This document shows, in pieces, positions 34,059-45,921 of a DNA stretch of 64,000 bases. How positions within the stretch are numbered: the stretch's first letter is position 1; the number at the start of each line of letters is the position of its first letter. The stretch comes from Perilla frutescens (lineage: Eukaryota > Streptophyta > Magnoliopsida > Lamiales > Lamiaceae). The stretch is taken from the NCBI GenBank assembly GCA_026008535.1, contig BRKX01000011.1, positions 45,926,183 to 45,990,182 on the forward strand. Reading direction: 5' to 3'. The position numbers and the translations under genes were made by a program. Under the pieces are notes generated by a model. The model had not been told where the DNA came from and made no database searches. It was given only the letters and a program-made list of their open reading frames with translations.

Positions 34059-36643
34059 GTTTATGAGATACTCAACTTTAACCTTAATCAATTTGTTTAC
34101 CTAGATATGATCTGATTAATATTGATTATACTGTGTCTACTATAGACTATATATAGTACTCCAATTTGCTCATTTACTATACGGCTGGCAGTAAGACATA
34201 CATCACTGGACAAAAGGATTCAAATATAATCTTGAGAGGAAACAATTACTTTGTGTTTTATTATTTAAGCTTTGAAAAAACTAAAATTACAATAAAATAT
34301 TATATCCGTCTTCTTCATATTGAAGTTTACTTTGTGTTTTATTATTTAAGCTTTGAAAAATCAAAATATAATTAAAATTATGGTTTGAAAAGTCTACAAA
34401 AGAGTGCATCATCATCTCCTCCGTAAGCGTTGAGTTTCGCTTTCAATAATATATTTTAGTATTTCAAAGAAAATATCAAAGTCGCCATCTTCATTCTTCC
34501 CACTAATTAGTAATTGGGTAGGTTTTTGGTACACCAGCTATATATAAAGATTTATATTGAGCGGAAAAAAGTATCATCACTTCTAATACTGAAAAAAGTA
34601 TCACGCTTATTTTATTGGAAAGTACTGTGAAAAAAAGGACAATAACATTTTTGTAATTATAACTATGTTTTTAATCGAAAAAAGCATTATTCCTAATACC
34701 AAATTAAAGGCAAAATGTATCATTTTTAACAATGAAAAAATTCATAAATTTTCTTCTAATATAAGGATTTATATACAACTTGTACAAGTCTTTGTCATGA
34801 TAATTTTACTTCAACATACTCCAAATACCCAAATGATATCTTTCCCTATATAAAAGGGAATATCTCATGTTCAATCTGCTCATTCCTCGACTGATTTTTT
34901 TTTTTTTGTCAACACATTTCTTTTCCTCCGCTAAGCCCTTGTCCAAAGTGAATTTTGCGAGCTTATATACTTAAAATCTGTGAACAAATTTTATTTTGTT
35001 TTTTAAAAATGGTTTTATTTTGCTCTTTAAAAAAGAAAAAAAAAACTTAACAAGTTGTGAAAAATGTTTTATCCAATTCTATTATTGGCCAAGTTGGGCT
35101 AACAAAATCATAAACAAAATCTTATAAGACTTATTGATGGTCTTAAACCATTCTATAAATAATATGAACATGTTTTTTCTTTTAATCATCTTCCTAAAAC
35201 AACACTATAGCCGAAAAATAATGTTACGTGGTGAAATTATGATAAGAGGATGACTTTCTCTCATCAAAATAAAGGTTTTGTGATACTTGTCAGTTGATGA
35301 TATATAGTGTCCTAATAGGCCGCGTAGGATATAAGTTCTTACGTACACAACGATTGTACGGAACAACTAATATAATATAATATAATAATTATCGTTTTGA
35401 CAATTTTTATATGACAAAAAAAATCGTAACAGATATTAAATGTGTGCACTAAACCTTGAAATTGGGTTCTAATAACAATGCCGTTCCAGTCTTCAAGATA
35501 CTTTGTACCAAGAATCACAGAGCCCATTAACATATTTACATCAAACACTTGGGCATCATGGCATAATTGGGCTCATTAGCCCATACGGATATTGAACAAC
35601 AACACATTACCATTAGTGGCAAAAAAACATTTATTTTTTTTATCTTTTAGCAAAATCATTAGTGTCAAATTAATGTGTCCTATCATGTGAAATTTAGACT
35701 GATGGAATGGCATGAAATAGAATCATCACTGTTATGTTCATTCTCATTCCGACGATTAGTATGGTTTAAAATTGAGAATCACCATTTTCGAGAGAATCCC
35801 TATTCCCAAAGGAAGGTGAATAAGCATATCACCCGCCCCATGGGTTTTGCTATTCTCATTGACCAAAAAAAATTAATATATGATATATTTATACATAATC
35901 ATGTCTTATAATATTATTTTATCATATTTAGAAAAAATAAATCGAAATCAGATTAAATAATTTATTATTATTATTATTATTATTACATTATTTATTTATT
36001 TCTAAAATAATTTAAAAATATATGTTAAAATCAAATTTTGATAGCTTTTATAATTTTGTTAAAGAAAAATGAAAGTGATGCAAAAATAAATATAACATAA
36101 AAATATATTATAATACAATACAAAATAATTAAGTATTTGATATAATTTAATATATTCAAATGAAAAATTGAAATGATAATCTATAAAGTAAAAAATATTT
36201 TTATTAACTTACACAAATTATTATATATTGATTAATTAAAACTCTAGAATAAAGTTTTTCAATAAAATAAATAAATTATAATTTGCTAAAAAAATTAGAA
36301 AAAATCACATACTAAAAAAGAAAAATGATGTTTAGAAATTAATATAAAAAACTAATTAAGTCATGTGTTGATATTTATTAGCTACTACATACACTATTTG
36401 ATTATAAGAAAATTTGAAAGTATATAAAATATTCATTATATAAGATAAAAAAAAAATGAAAATTTCATTATGTTCTTCATTTCTTATATGTGCCAATAAT
36501 AAGAATCGTCATTACATTCAAACCCTCATTTCATTCATAAATTTCATTCATAAGTTCATTTTATTCATACATAATATAATTCTTTCACACTAAATATTAA
36601 TAGAAACTGTAGCGTATGTGTAAATACAATTTATGCACACTCA
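33563..36643. other. AT-rich spacer with microsatellites
   Basis: Upstream region of metallothionein copy 2: TA tracts at about 33668-33692 and 34027-34051, a GA tract at about 33692-33712, and a direct repeat of about 32 bp (ACTTTGTGTTTTATTATTTA...) at 34248 and 34329. (TTA)n at about 35960-35985. The frames present have no recognisable product. Confidence 0.5.
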
Positions 36644-37009
36644 GGTCATCTCCAACAGTCTGCACTATAATACAGCAGATTCTCAACTTCATCTCCAACA
36701 GTTTGCACTATAATTCTATACCAAAAGAAAATATTCCAAAATATTCATTTTATTTCATTTACAATTATTATTTTATAATTGATAACATATAATGATATAT
36801 GAAATTTCATTAAATGGATATCTATATTTAAATTCAAATTTTCATAATAATTATGAAAATATTTTTTTTGAACAAATATATTTGAATTAATATAAAATAA
36901 AAATACAATTCATTAAAATATTACAAAAAAAAAACATAAAGTTACATGATAATATATTCTAATTCTCCAAATTAGAATATTGCTCTCACAAATGATCAAT
37001 TAATGCATT

Positions 37010-37815
37010 TCAAAGCGAGAAACGTGCTTCTACATCTTGGATTTTTCTAAACCAAGCACGAAAATTTTGAAATTGAGCATTTTCATCAACAACAAATTCA
37101 ACATCTGGTGGTGACACGTCCCTTACTTCTTCAATTGGTGCATCAAGATCTCGTTCATCCTCGATTATCATATTGTGCATTATGATGCATGCAGTCATGA
37201 TATTGCACAAATCGCTTTTGCTCCACGAACGTGCTGGATTTGCCACAATTGCAAACTGACTTTGGAGAACACCAAATGCATGTTCGACATCCTTTCTACA
37301 TGCTTTTTATTTCTTCGAAAAATATGATTTTTTGGGACCACTTGATGATTGAATAGATTGCACAAAAGTTACCAATTTGGGATAGATGTCATCAGTTAGA
37401 TAGTAGCCCATATTATATTATGTTCCACCGATGACATAATGTGCAAGATGAGCAACTCCTCTAGCAAGTTCAGAGAACGGGGAGATGTATCCAACACATT
37501 AATATCATTGTTGGATCCTAGAATCCCGAAATATGCATGTCATATCCAAAGATCATAATCCGCTACAACTTCAAGAATAATTATTGGAGCTCCACTTCGA
37601 CCAGAGTATTGCCCTGCATAAGTTGTAGGATAATTTTTCCACCGCTAGTGCATGCAATCTAGGCTGCCTAACTTTTCTAGGAATCCACGTTGCTTACCAA
37701 TATAGAGCAGCCTAGCAATATCATTAGCAGTTGGCGATCTTAGATATCATTCTGCAGATATCTCTCGAACAGCACGACATAATCTATTGAGACACTCAAT
37801 TGCTGAAGATCTAAA
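37010..37815 (-). pseudogene. PIF/Harbinger transposase (HARBI1-like nuclease) remnant
   Basis: Reading the minus strand: AIECLNRLCRAVREI, then NDIARLLYIGKQRGFLEKLG, SLDCMH.RWKNYPTTYAGQY, SGRSGAPIIILEVVADYDLW, HAYFGILGSNNDINVL, CRKDVEHAFGVLQSQFAIVA, and DLCNIMTACIIMHNMIIEDE. These are the DDE_Tnp_4 blocks (D in LDCMHW, D in VADYDLW, E in EDERD). Several stops (for example a TAG at a conserved Trp after CMH and a TGA at the Trp before HAYFG) and at least one frame change near 37430 disable it. Confidence 0.85.
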
Positions 37816-37920
37816 CATTAGCGGTGCAACTGAACAGATACTTGTAAGTATATTTTATGTTTTTTTTACATTAGCGGTGCAACTGAACAGATACTTGTAA
37901 GTATTTTATGTTTTTTTTAT
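37815..37920. repeat. 53-bp tandem duplication
   Basis: ACATTAGCGGTGCAACTGAA... at 37815 is repeated at 37868, between the two ORFs of the Harbinger element. Confidence 0.85.
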
Positions 37921-37975
37921 CTGATTTGTTTATCTTTTAATTCTAGCATTCTTTTTTTTTTTACATCTTATGCAG

Positions 37976-38480
37976 CTAGAGCGTGCAAATGATAAAATGA
38001 GGGATGATGATGACTATCCGAATTGCTTCAAATTTGATCATATGTGGCCTATGATGAAAAATTTCCTGCAAGTTGAAACCACGAGGTGAAGAAAGTACTC
38101 TAGGGTCCTCCAATCCATCACAGTCTTCGTATTCCACATTTTCCACAGATGATGACAATATGATCAGCGAAGACTCTTTGTCCCAACGACCATATGGCGT
38201 TAAAAAGAGCAAATTAAAAAAGAAACAAAATGAAGATGCCGCTTCTTTTGAAAAGATGCTCAAAGAAGAAAATGAAAAATTTCGAGAATTTATAGCAAAA
38301 TCTCAAGCTCAACATGCAGAAGATGCTCTCTTTAAAAAAGGCGTGAACTGAAAAAGACACTGAGAGAAGACAATATATTGATACTCAACTTGGACGTGAT
38401 TGTTGAACCAGATCGACGTGAATATTTCCGTCGTAACAACAACAAATTTCACAGAAACAAAGAGAAACGGAACAAGCCAA
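37976..38480 (+). pseudogene. Harbinger ORF1 remnant (Myb/NAM-associated domain)
   Basis: After a T-rich AG acceptor (37974-37975) the frame reads NDKMRDDDDYPNCFKFDHMW then PMMKNF, the hallmark of plant NAM-associated C-terminal proteins that serve as ORF1 of Pong/PIF elements. A frame change near 38065-38075 leads to SSNPSQSSYSTF..., RPYGVKKSKLKKKQNED and a Glu/Lys-rich coiled-coil stretch to 38351, with further decay beyond. The N-terminal Myb-like part is not found upstream. Confidence 0.7.
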
Positions 38481-39035
38481 CTCTAGCAGCTTTACTATGT
38501 TTGGGAATTTTCACAATCTTGGAGGGAGCTGAAGTGGCCTTTCAAATTATTAGGAATATATTTGTATCTTTTTATTTTATGCATATTTATGTTTTTATTT
38601 CATGTATTTTTATCTATTTTTGTATTTTCATGTATTATTAGAAAATTATACGTATCATTTTATTTTATTTTATGTGTATTTTTATGTTTTTATTTCATGT
38701 ACTTTTATCTATTTTAATATTTCTATGTGGTTTTATTGTTAGTGTAATTTTATTTATTTTCGTATTTTTATTGTTGGTCTAATTTTTATCTAATTTAATT
38801 TTATGTATCAACATTTGTATTTAATTAAATTTATCATATATAATAAATTTTAACATTAATTACAACACATTATTTAAAATACAATGCAAATAACATATAC
38901 AAAATACAAACCAAAACAATAAATAAAATATAACATTAAAAAAAAATCGCCACCGAGGAGAGAAGGAGGGTAAATATACCGCCTCTCTCTACTCCATTAA
39001 AATGGCGCTGGATTTGGCGCTCCATTGAAGAAGGT

Positions 39036-39185
39036 ATTTGCACCAATTTAGTGAAATGGCGTCACCCTCCCCTCATAATTAAAGTGGAAATACTTCTTAA
39101 AAAAAAAGTGGGGCAGAAAATGATAAAAAGAAACAAAAAAATCAGCATTTAAATTCCTGCACGCTGATTTGTGGCGAACTGAAGC
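39036..39185 (+). promoter_or_regulatory. Short upstream region of the PPR gene
   Basis: Only about 150 bp separate the decayed Harbinger end from the PPR start codon, so promoter elements must lie here or within the transposon. No clear TATA box. Confidence 0.35.
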
Positions 39186-41072
39186 ATGATAGTCATTGCC
39201 TTCGTTCTTCAGGAACAGAGCACTTTCCGAGCAATTCGTCGAACACTTAACATCCCTTATTTTTGCCCCAATAATCTCCGCCGCATTCTCAGCTTCTGCA
39301 CGCACACATCACCGGAAGCCGCCGTAGTTCCGGCAGAAACTTCACTGGGTACCGAAAAGGAATCAAAAGAAGGAGAAGCGAAGAGTTTGAGTTGGAGAAT
39401 TGAGAAATTGTCCAAAGGGGACTCGGTGAGCTCCGCCTTCCGCTGCTGGATGGGCGATGGTTTACCCATCCATAGAGGTGAAATTTTCCACACGATCAAC
39501 CGTTTGCGGAGGCTTAAGTCCACTAAGCGGGCTCTCGAGGTGATATTTAGTTGATGATATGCGCGCCACATGTTCGACGAAATACTTCATTAACATTTTT
39601 GGCCGCATTTTCTTTTTCTGTGTCTGTTCTTTATCAAATATTTTTTTATTATCAGTGGTGCCTTTTTCTGTCCGTTGTCACTTGTGCTTTTTCGTCGTAT
39701 ATTCAGTTTATGAAGATAGTAAATGTTGGAAGTCCATTCTAGCTCGTTCAAGAATTTTAAATTTTTAGGAAAATGGTTGCTTTGATAGGAGTAGAACGTA
39801 ATGGTCTTGTTTTGATTTCAGGTGATGCAATGGGTAATAAGGGAGAGGCCTTACAGGCCAAAAGAGCTAGACTACTCCTACTTGCTAGAATTCACCATGA
39901 AGTTTCATGGAGTGGCACAAGGTGAGACCCTCTTCTCTCGAATTCCATCCGAGTTCCAAAACGAACAGCTTTACAACAATCTTGTGCTCGGGTGCTTGGA
40001 GAGAGGATTGATAAGGCTTTCGTTGGCATACATGAAGAAAATGAGGGAGTTAGGGCATACCATATCTTACTTGGCTTTTAACCGCCTCATCATACTCCAT
40101 TCCTCCCCCAGGAGGAGGAAAGCAATCCCGAAAATCTTAACTCAGATGAAGGCTGATAAAGTGACGCGCCATGTGTCTACTTATAATATCTTGATGAAGA
40201 TCGAAGCTAATGACCACAATATTGAAGGCCTTGTAAAAGTTTTTGGTGATATGAAGCGGATGATGGTGGAGCCAAATGAGATATCTTACTGCATTTTGGC
40301 CGTCTCACATGCTGTAGCAAGGCTGTATACTGCATGCGAGGCTTATGTGGAGGTCATCAAGAAATCCATGACAGGGGATAACTGGTCTACATTGGACATT
40401 CTTGTGATACTGTATGGATATTTGGGGGATTGGAAAGAACTGGAACGAACGTGGTTGATGATTGAAGAGCTCCCTTACGTCAGAGGTAAGAGCTTCTTGT
40501 TGGCAATCGAAGCCTTTGGTAAAATTGGAAACCTTGGCCGCGCAGAGGAGTTGTGGCATGAGATGGTTTCAAAGAAGGGATTGAAATCGACTGAGCAGTT
40601 CAATACAATGATAGGTGTGTATTGCAAGAAAGGGTTGATCACTAAAGCCACCGGGCTGTATAAAGACATGGAGAAAAGCGGGTGCAAACCAAATGCCATA
40701 ACGTTTCGGCATCTTGCACTTGGGTGTTCGAGAGCAGGGCTATTGAAGGAAGCTACTAGAACTCTCGAGTTGGGTTCGGAATTCGTAGCAAGTGTGAAGA
40801 TTAGAAGATCAACTCCATGGTTGGAGGCTACGCTGGCAATAGTAGATGTTTTCGCAGAAAATGGTGATGTTGAAACTGTTGAGAAGCTGTTTGAAGAATT
40901 GAAGAATGCAAACTACACTAGGTATACTTTCGTCTACAATTCATTGATTAAGGTGTATGTTAAGGCCAAGGTATATGAGCCTAATCTTCTTAGAAGGATG
41001 ATTTTGGGAGGTTGTAGGCCAGATGCTGAGACATATAGCCTAATGAAGCTTATAGAAGAGTTCCGACCGTGA
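39186..41072 (+). CDS. P-class pentatricopeptide repeat protein (At1g07590-like)
   Basis: Two exons, 39186-39539 and 39822-41072, with a phase-0 GT..AG intron, giving 534 residues. The first ~60 residues are Arg/Ser-rich with few acids, as in mitochondrial or dual targeting peptides. From about residue 75 (LSWRIEKLSKGDSVSSAF) the protein carries the conserved start of this subfamily, followed by about ten 35-residue PPR helix pairs, for example VSTYNILMKIEANDHNIEGL, STEQFNTMIGVYCKKGLITK and FVYNSLIKVYVKAK; no E or DYW extension. P-class PPR proteins bind organellar RNA in a sequence-specific way to direct processing or stability. From memory it is close to Arabidopsis At1g07590. Start chosen as the first ATG in the open frame. 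Confidence 0.92.
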
Positions 41073-41264
41073 TAGTTAGGCATTTTTTAATTTACTTTTT
41101 TTTTCTGTACGGAACGCATGAAATTTACTGAAATCAACATATCAAGTAAGAAAAGTTTGTCATTGCTCCAACACGGGGTTTTTCTTCAACACTTATTTAA
41201 AGTTGATTAAAACATAAAACAAGAAAGAAAGTCCAAGGGAAAAAACAGAATGTGTTGAAATATT

Positions 41265-42284
41265 TCATGTGTGATAACTGAGGAACTCTGCAGCAGTGGC
41301 AACAGCGCCTCCAGTTATGGCATCCAACACAATCTTGTCTCTGTCGTTGTTGCTCGCAGCCGATACAATTGCACCGGTCAATGCACCGCCAATCATCGCG
41401 TTTTTCTGCTTCACAAGAACAATACAATACAACATAACATAATATTAATTTGTAACATATATTTTTTTACACCAAAACAATCTTGCGTACCCAATCTCTG
41501 GTTCCACGGACTTTTCCAACTCCATACTCAACTCCAACATAAACTCCAGCTACCGTACCTGCAGGTGGTTGGTAAACAAATTCTTATTCAAAAACATCTG
41601 CTTCTAAACTTTGGTAATTAACTGCAGGTGGGTGGAAACAGAGTCTTATTCACTCACCCCAGTATGCACCTTCTTTACACATTTTCTTCAGCTGTAGAAG
41701 CATACAGAAATTCGTTTGATTGTTAAGAAGAAGAAGAAGAAGAAGCATCAATCATGTATTCATTAGTAGTTCCTCAACAACAACAATAAATAGGATAAGA
41801 AGTCTCTCACCGAGTGCTCAAACTTGTGTTTTGAAACACTCCCTGCAATTTGTAGGTACGCACCATGTCATGTCAAGACAAAATAAAAGGAGAGTATTTA
41901 CGATCTCAACAAATGCCAAATAAGTAATAACCTAAACAAAACACAAACATTTATATCATCGACCAAGAAAATAAAAGGAGAACCTCGATTAACCACATGA
42001 TATGTTTCCTCTACAGCTGCTTTTGCAGCCGCCACCTGCAAATTCCAAAGACCCTATTATATATACTTAATCATGTATCAAGATCCAAATTTGATTATGG
42101 ATATACAATCAAAATCACAGGCATACATACATATATCAAAACACACCCTGAAATGACAGAGCGCAAATGGGTATTTTTCCCTTACAGTGCCAATCTTCAA
42201 GAAGCCATCGACGACGCGATTGAGAAATGGGTCGCCCAAATCCACCTTCAAATCCACTACTCCGTTAATTCTACTCCTGGCCAT
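41265..42284 (-). CDS. OEP16: Outer envelope pore protein 16, chloroplast
   Basis: Six exons on the minus strand: 42284-42186, 42035-41984, 41842-41811, 41691-41658, 41558-41491 and 41405-41265. Every junction is GT..AG and phases match, giving 141 residues. Segments DLGDPFLNRVVDGFLKIGT, LKKMCKEGAYWG, GVYVGVEYGVGKVRGTRDWK and IGGALTGAIVSAASNN match OEP16, a four-helix Tim17/22/23-family channel for amino acids and amines in the plastid outer envelope. Length is that of OEP16-1 (about 145). Stop codon lies 192 bp from that of the convergent PPR gene. A (CT)n tract (42302-42323) is in the 5' leader. Confidence 0.93.
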
Positions 42285-42301
42285 CTTCTTGATATTAGTG
42301 C

Positions 42302-42323
42302 GCTCTCTCTCTCTCTCTCTCTC
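42302..42323. repeat. (CT)n / (GA)n tract in OEP16 leader
   Basis: About 11 CT units on the + strand, just upstream of the OEP16 start codon; GA/CT tracts are common in plant core promoters and leaders. Confidence 0.85.
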
Positions 42324-42802
42324 AACTCTAAACCCTCATCCCATCCACAAAATATATACCTATATTTTTAATCCGTCACTCATTCTTGGCTTCATTTCGT
42401 TTGATAAGGACCGACCATTGGGCATTGGGAAAATAATCATATATGTGGCTCACCATGAGTTTGTGCAATCGTGTCGGATCGGCCTTTCTATTTTATATTT
42501 TTCTTCTATAAAATTAAATAAAAAAAAATAGATAGCGCTCATAAGTCATAATTCATAACAATTAAAGATTGACATATAAATATTTGTATTTTATTATTCA
42601 CGTCACCATAGACATGCTTAATAACTACGAGTAGTACTGTTACTATAAGAAGCTCTGCAATCGCAATAAATAAACAATAATTATTTGGATAAATTTAATC
42701 ACTACTAAAAATGTAGATCGATCGACGATTTATACTAATGATTATGTATTAATTGATTAATTAATTAAGTATTGCTTCTTGATTGAATTTAATTAAGGTT
42801 AC

Positions 42803-42867
42803 CCAATCTGGAGTTGTTCCGCGGAGTTTCTCTACTCTATACTTGAATATTCCAACATCGACCGTGC
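42803..42867 (-). pseudogene. Isolated decayed copy of OEP16 exon 5
   Basis: On the minus strand a CAG acceptor is followed by a 65-nt exon reading TVDVGIFKYRVEKLRGTTPDW, then a GT donor. OEP16 exon 5 (68 nt) reads TVAGVYVGVEYGVGKVRGTRDW. Phase and flanking splice sites agree. No other OEP16 exon is found nearby; the TA microsatellite and element A immediately follow and may have removed the rest. Confidence 0.65.
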
Positions 42868-42872
42868 CTGAA

Positions 42873-42920
<48 letters not shown>
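42868..42920. repeat. (TA)n microsatellite
   Basis: About 25 TA units between the OEP16 exon relic and family A element; probable insertion target. Confidence 0.9.
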
Positions 42921-42925
<5 letters not shown>

Positions 42926-44108
42926 GGGTTATATAAAAACAACCCCTTATGTGAGAAATGAGAATATATCTCACACCACACATCCATAAAAAATCAAAGG
43001 TCCAGATTTGATGAAAAAGGCGGTGACAATTTTATAATATTTGAAAAGTTTATCGCGCGGGGGTATTAACGTAATTTGGTAATTATTATAAAAATCGCGG
43101 AGGATTTTATAACAGATCGTTATGTTAACGAAGTATTATCATCATTCTAACGAAGCATTATAGTTATGCTAATTAAAGTATTCAAATATTGTTAGCGAAA
43201 AAAATATTCTAAAAATTAATTATAAATCTAATTTGATTTAATAAACCCTAATTAAATGGAAAAATCATAATTGGATGAAATAAACCTAATTAGATGAAAT
43301 AAACATTGATTGGATGTGGTAAACCCTAAATAAGTTGGGATAAATCATAATAATAATATATTTGTACTACATTAGCATTATGGTTTTCTTTCGTCAGCAT
43401 TGCGAATACACTATGTTAGCATATGACAATACTCTATCAATATACATTATAAACCATAATTGGATTGGTTAAACATAATAATCAATTAAGAACTATAAAT
43501 AAAAAATTAAAATTTAAAAAAATAATGATAATTGGATGGAATAAACCATAATCGAGATTAAATAAACCATAATTGTGATTTAATAAACCCTAATAAATTT
43601 ATACTACGCCAGCATTATGATAATTCTTTGTTAGCACGTCGAATACATTATGTTAGCATATGACAAATGTTTCGTTAGCATAAGTTATCATATGTTATCA
43701 TAATGCTGACGAAAAATTATTATATGCTGACGAATGCATTTACAACGTGGGCACGCGTAAAAAAAATTCTTTTTTATTTTTTGTTCATATTTTTTCATCT
43801 AAACATAGCCTTTCGACATCTTAAATGAAAGAGCATGAAGAGAGCTTTAATTTGATATATTTTTTGTGTGCATTGGATTAAAAATGAGTAAGTTATGGTC
43901 GGTTAAAGCTTTTAAGATTTTTTTTTAATTGCTGACATCATCCTTTTTAATGGGTTTGGACGAAAATAGCCCTCCTTCCTTTATTTCTTGCCCTATTATT
44001 TATGAAATTACCACCTTAAATCTCAATTATTGGATCATTAAATTGGATGTTGTAAGATGAGTTCTCATTTCTCACACCAACAAAGTATTCTCATATGATC
44101 CATATCCT
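42921..44108. mobile_element. TA-microsatellite-associated element, family A (full copy)
   Basis: TA tracts on both sides. The left end contains TATGTGAGAAATGAGAATAT; the inverted right end contains GGTGTGAGAAATGAGAACTC. The interior is filled with GTTAGCATA, GCTAACGAA and AAACCATAATTGGAT repeats, and matches the truncated copy at 2863-3820. No ORF. Confidence 0.7.
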
Positions 44109-44258
44109 ATATATATATATATAGTATAGAGATCAAATGAGAACCGAGTCCATGTGTAGGAACTAGGAACTAATCTGGAGCGTTAAATCATTTATTTTGT
44201 AAGGTTGAAATTAATCTGGAAAAAATGGGGTCAAAAATGCAATATCTTAATAATTATA

Positions 44259-44347
44259 CTCCCTCCGTCCCGTTTGCAAGGTCCACTTTCTATTAAAATA
44301 GAGAGTAAATAATAAAAAGGTGGACCTTGTTATTGGGACGGAGGGAG
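44259..44347. mobile_element. Stowaway MITE (89 bp)
   Basis: Perfect terminal inverted repeats CTCCCTCCGTCCC / GGGACGGAGGGAG bordered by TA. The interior is also nearly palindromic (AAGGTCCACTTT.. / ..AAGGTGGACCTT). Nested within the family B element. Confidence 0.95.
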
Positions 44348-45356
44348 TATTAAGTTAAGGATATATACGTCATTGCAATGCATATTAAAAATCTGGAGTA
44401 AATATATATGTTCCATATATAGTGGGATTCTATATGTAATACAATTTTTTTTACGGTTATTACTGATTTTTTTTCACAGAGTTGTATCTATCGTTGTTTT
44501 ATATTTTAATTCATCACAAACATGTTCAACATCTTCGAAGTTACGACTCTAACAATTGAAAAAGACATTCCAGAATAGTTTTTTATCGGCATCGACTTCA
44601 TTGGATTTCATTGTCTGTCTAGTCATCTGCATGAGTCATTTTTCACAAGTTTTTATTCGACCGTATATTATCATCACGCCAGTTATCGTATATATTATGG
44701 AAGATGCAGGTATTATGTTCTCCATTAATGTATATTTGTAGATGAAGAGAGCTGGGCGGAAGTTGATATGGCCTCGTATTTACGAATTTTAGCAAATTTT
44801 CAATCTGTGGTTAGCAAATTATATACACGTTAATAGCATGTCAGTCATATTTTTATTTATGAGTTTTTTTATGTTTTTTGACGATAAGGTGGACATTTGT
44901 TTTTGGAAATGATTTCAATGTGCTTTACATGATACTGAGATGTTGGATATTGATCGCAAATAATGGTCATATCATGTTTATTATAGAAGATAGTTGATTT
45001 TCGTACTTAGTTGTTGAAGTTTTCAAGTTCTTAAGAAAAATATAGTTAAAATCGCATGAATGTATGTGAGCAAAATAAGAATGTATTTGTAGCAGCGTAT
45101 GCATATGTTTATAGCAACTTTTATAGTGTTAATTAGTAAATTAATCATCCATTTTATTGAATGAGTTTTTTTTTTACTCTTATATAATATGGACATGTTG
45201 GACATTGCTTGTACACAATGGCGTTTTGAGTACAAAATAGCGTATGCATGACTAGTTTTAAAGTCTGAAACTATTAATAGCATATTATATACATGTTTAT
45301 AGCATATAATCTATTTGCTTATAACATTATTTTAAATAGCATGAATTAATGCCGAT

Positions 45357-45921
45357 TCAGTTTTGGGGTCGTGTGGAAGCTACATACCAGAATGTAATCA
45401 ATCTTTGAAGCCATTTGTTGGTCAACAGTTTAAAAATCTCGAAGAAGCAATTACCTTATTTCGGGTTTATGGTGAAGCATGTGGTTTCGATATTCGTCTT
45501 GGATCGGAAAAAAAAGGCTGATGATAGTGTTATTATTTGGAAGTATGTGGTATGTAATCGTGAAGGGCATAAAAATTCATTTTTAGATGAAGTCAACAAT
45601 GATAATAAGAAGGAGAAGAAGACAAAGAGACGTAAAAAAGTTTCAAGAAGAGTGGATTGTATGGCTCGTTTGGTTCTTAAATATGTTGTAGAATATGGTT
45701 ACATCGTGACTATTTTTATTGAAGCACATATCCACACCTTAGTTTCTGATCAATTTAAGAAATATTTGAAGGCTAACAGGATGTTGGGATTTGTGTATCA
45801 GAATTTTATTTTGGATTGCGCCAGAGCAAATATAAGCCCGATGTCATTTTATCGACTTTTTAAAGAAGTTGTGGTACTTATACCGATGTGGGATGCACTG
45901 GGAATGATTGTAGATTTTTAA
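45357..45921 (+). pseudogene. FAR1-type DNA-binding domain ORF (frameshifted)
   Basis: One frame reads PFVGQQFKNLEEAITLFRVY then GEACGFDIRLGSEKK; at a run of eight A (45508-45515) the frame shifts to continue as SVIIWKYVVCNREGHKN..., RRVDCMARLVLKYV, then TIFIEAHIHTLVS. This is the FAR1 zinc-finger layout (F..eeA..fY..Ya...GF.iR, CsReG, C.A, H.H) derived from MULE transposases. Downstream, NRMLGFVYQNFILDCARANI then SPMSFYRLF is still open and stops at 45919-45921. The transposase core is absent. Confidence 0.75.

Larger units (their letters stand above)
36644..39035. mobile_element. Decayed PIF/Harbinger element
   Basis: Left end GGTCATCTCCAACAGTCTGC; the right end is poor but resembles the inverse (..GGCGCTCCATTGAAGAAGG..) at about 39005-39035. 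Inside are a broken transposase (-) and a broken Myb/NAM-associated ORF1 (+), the two genes expected of a Pong/PIF element. Boundaries on the right are approximate. Confidence 0.55.
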
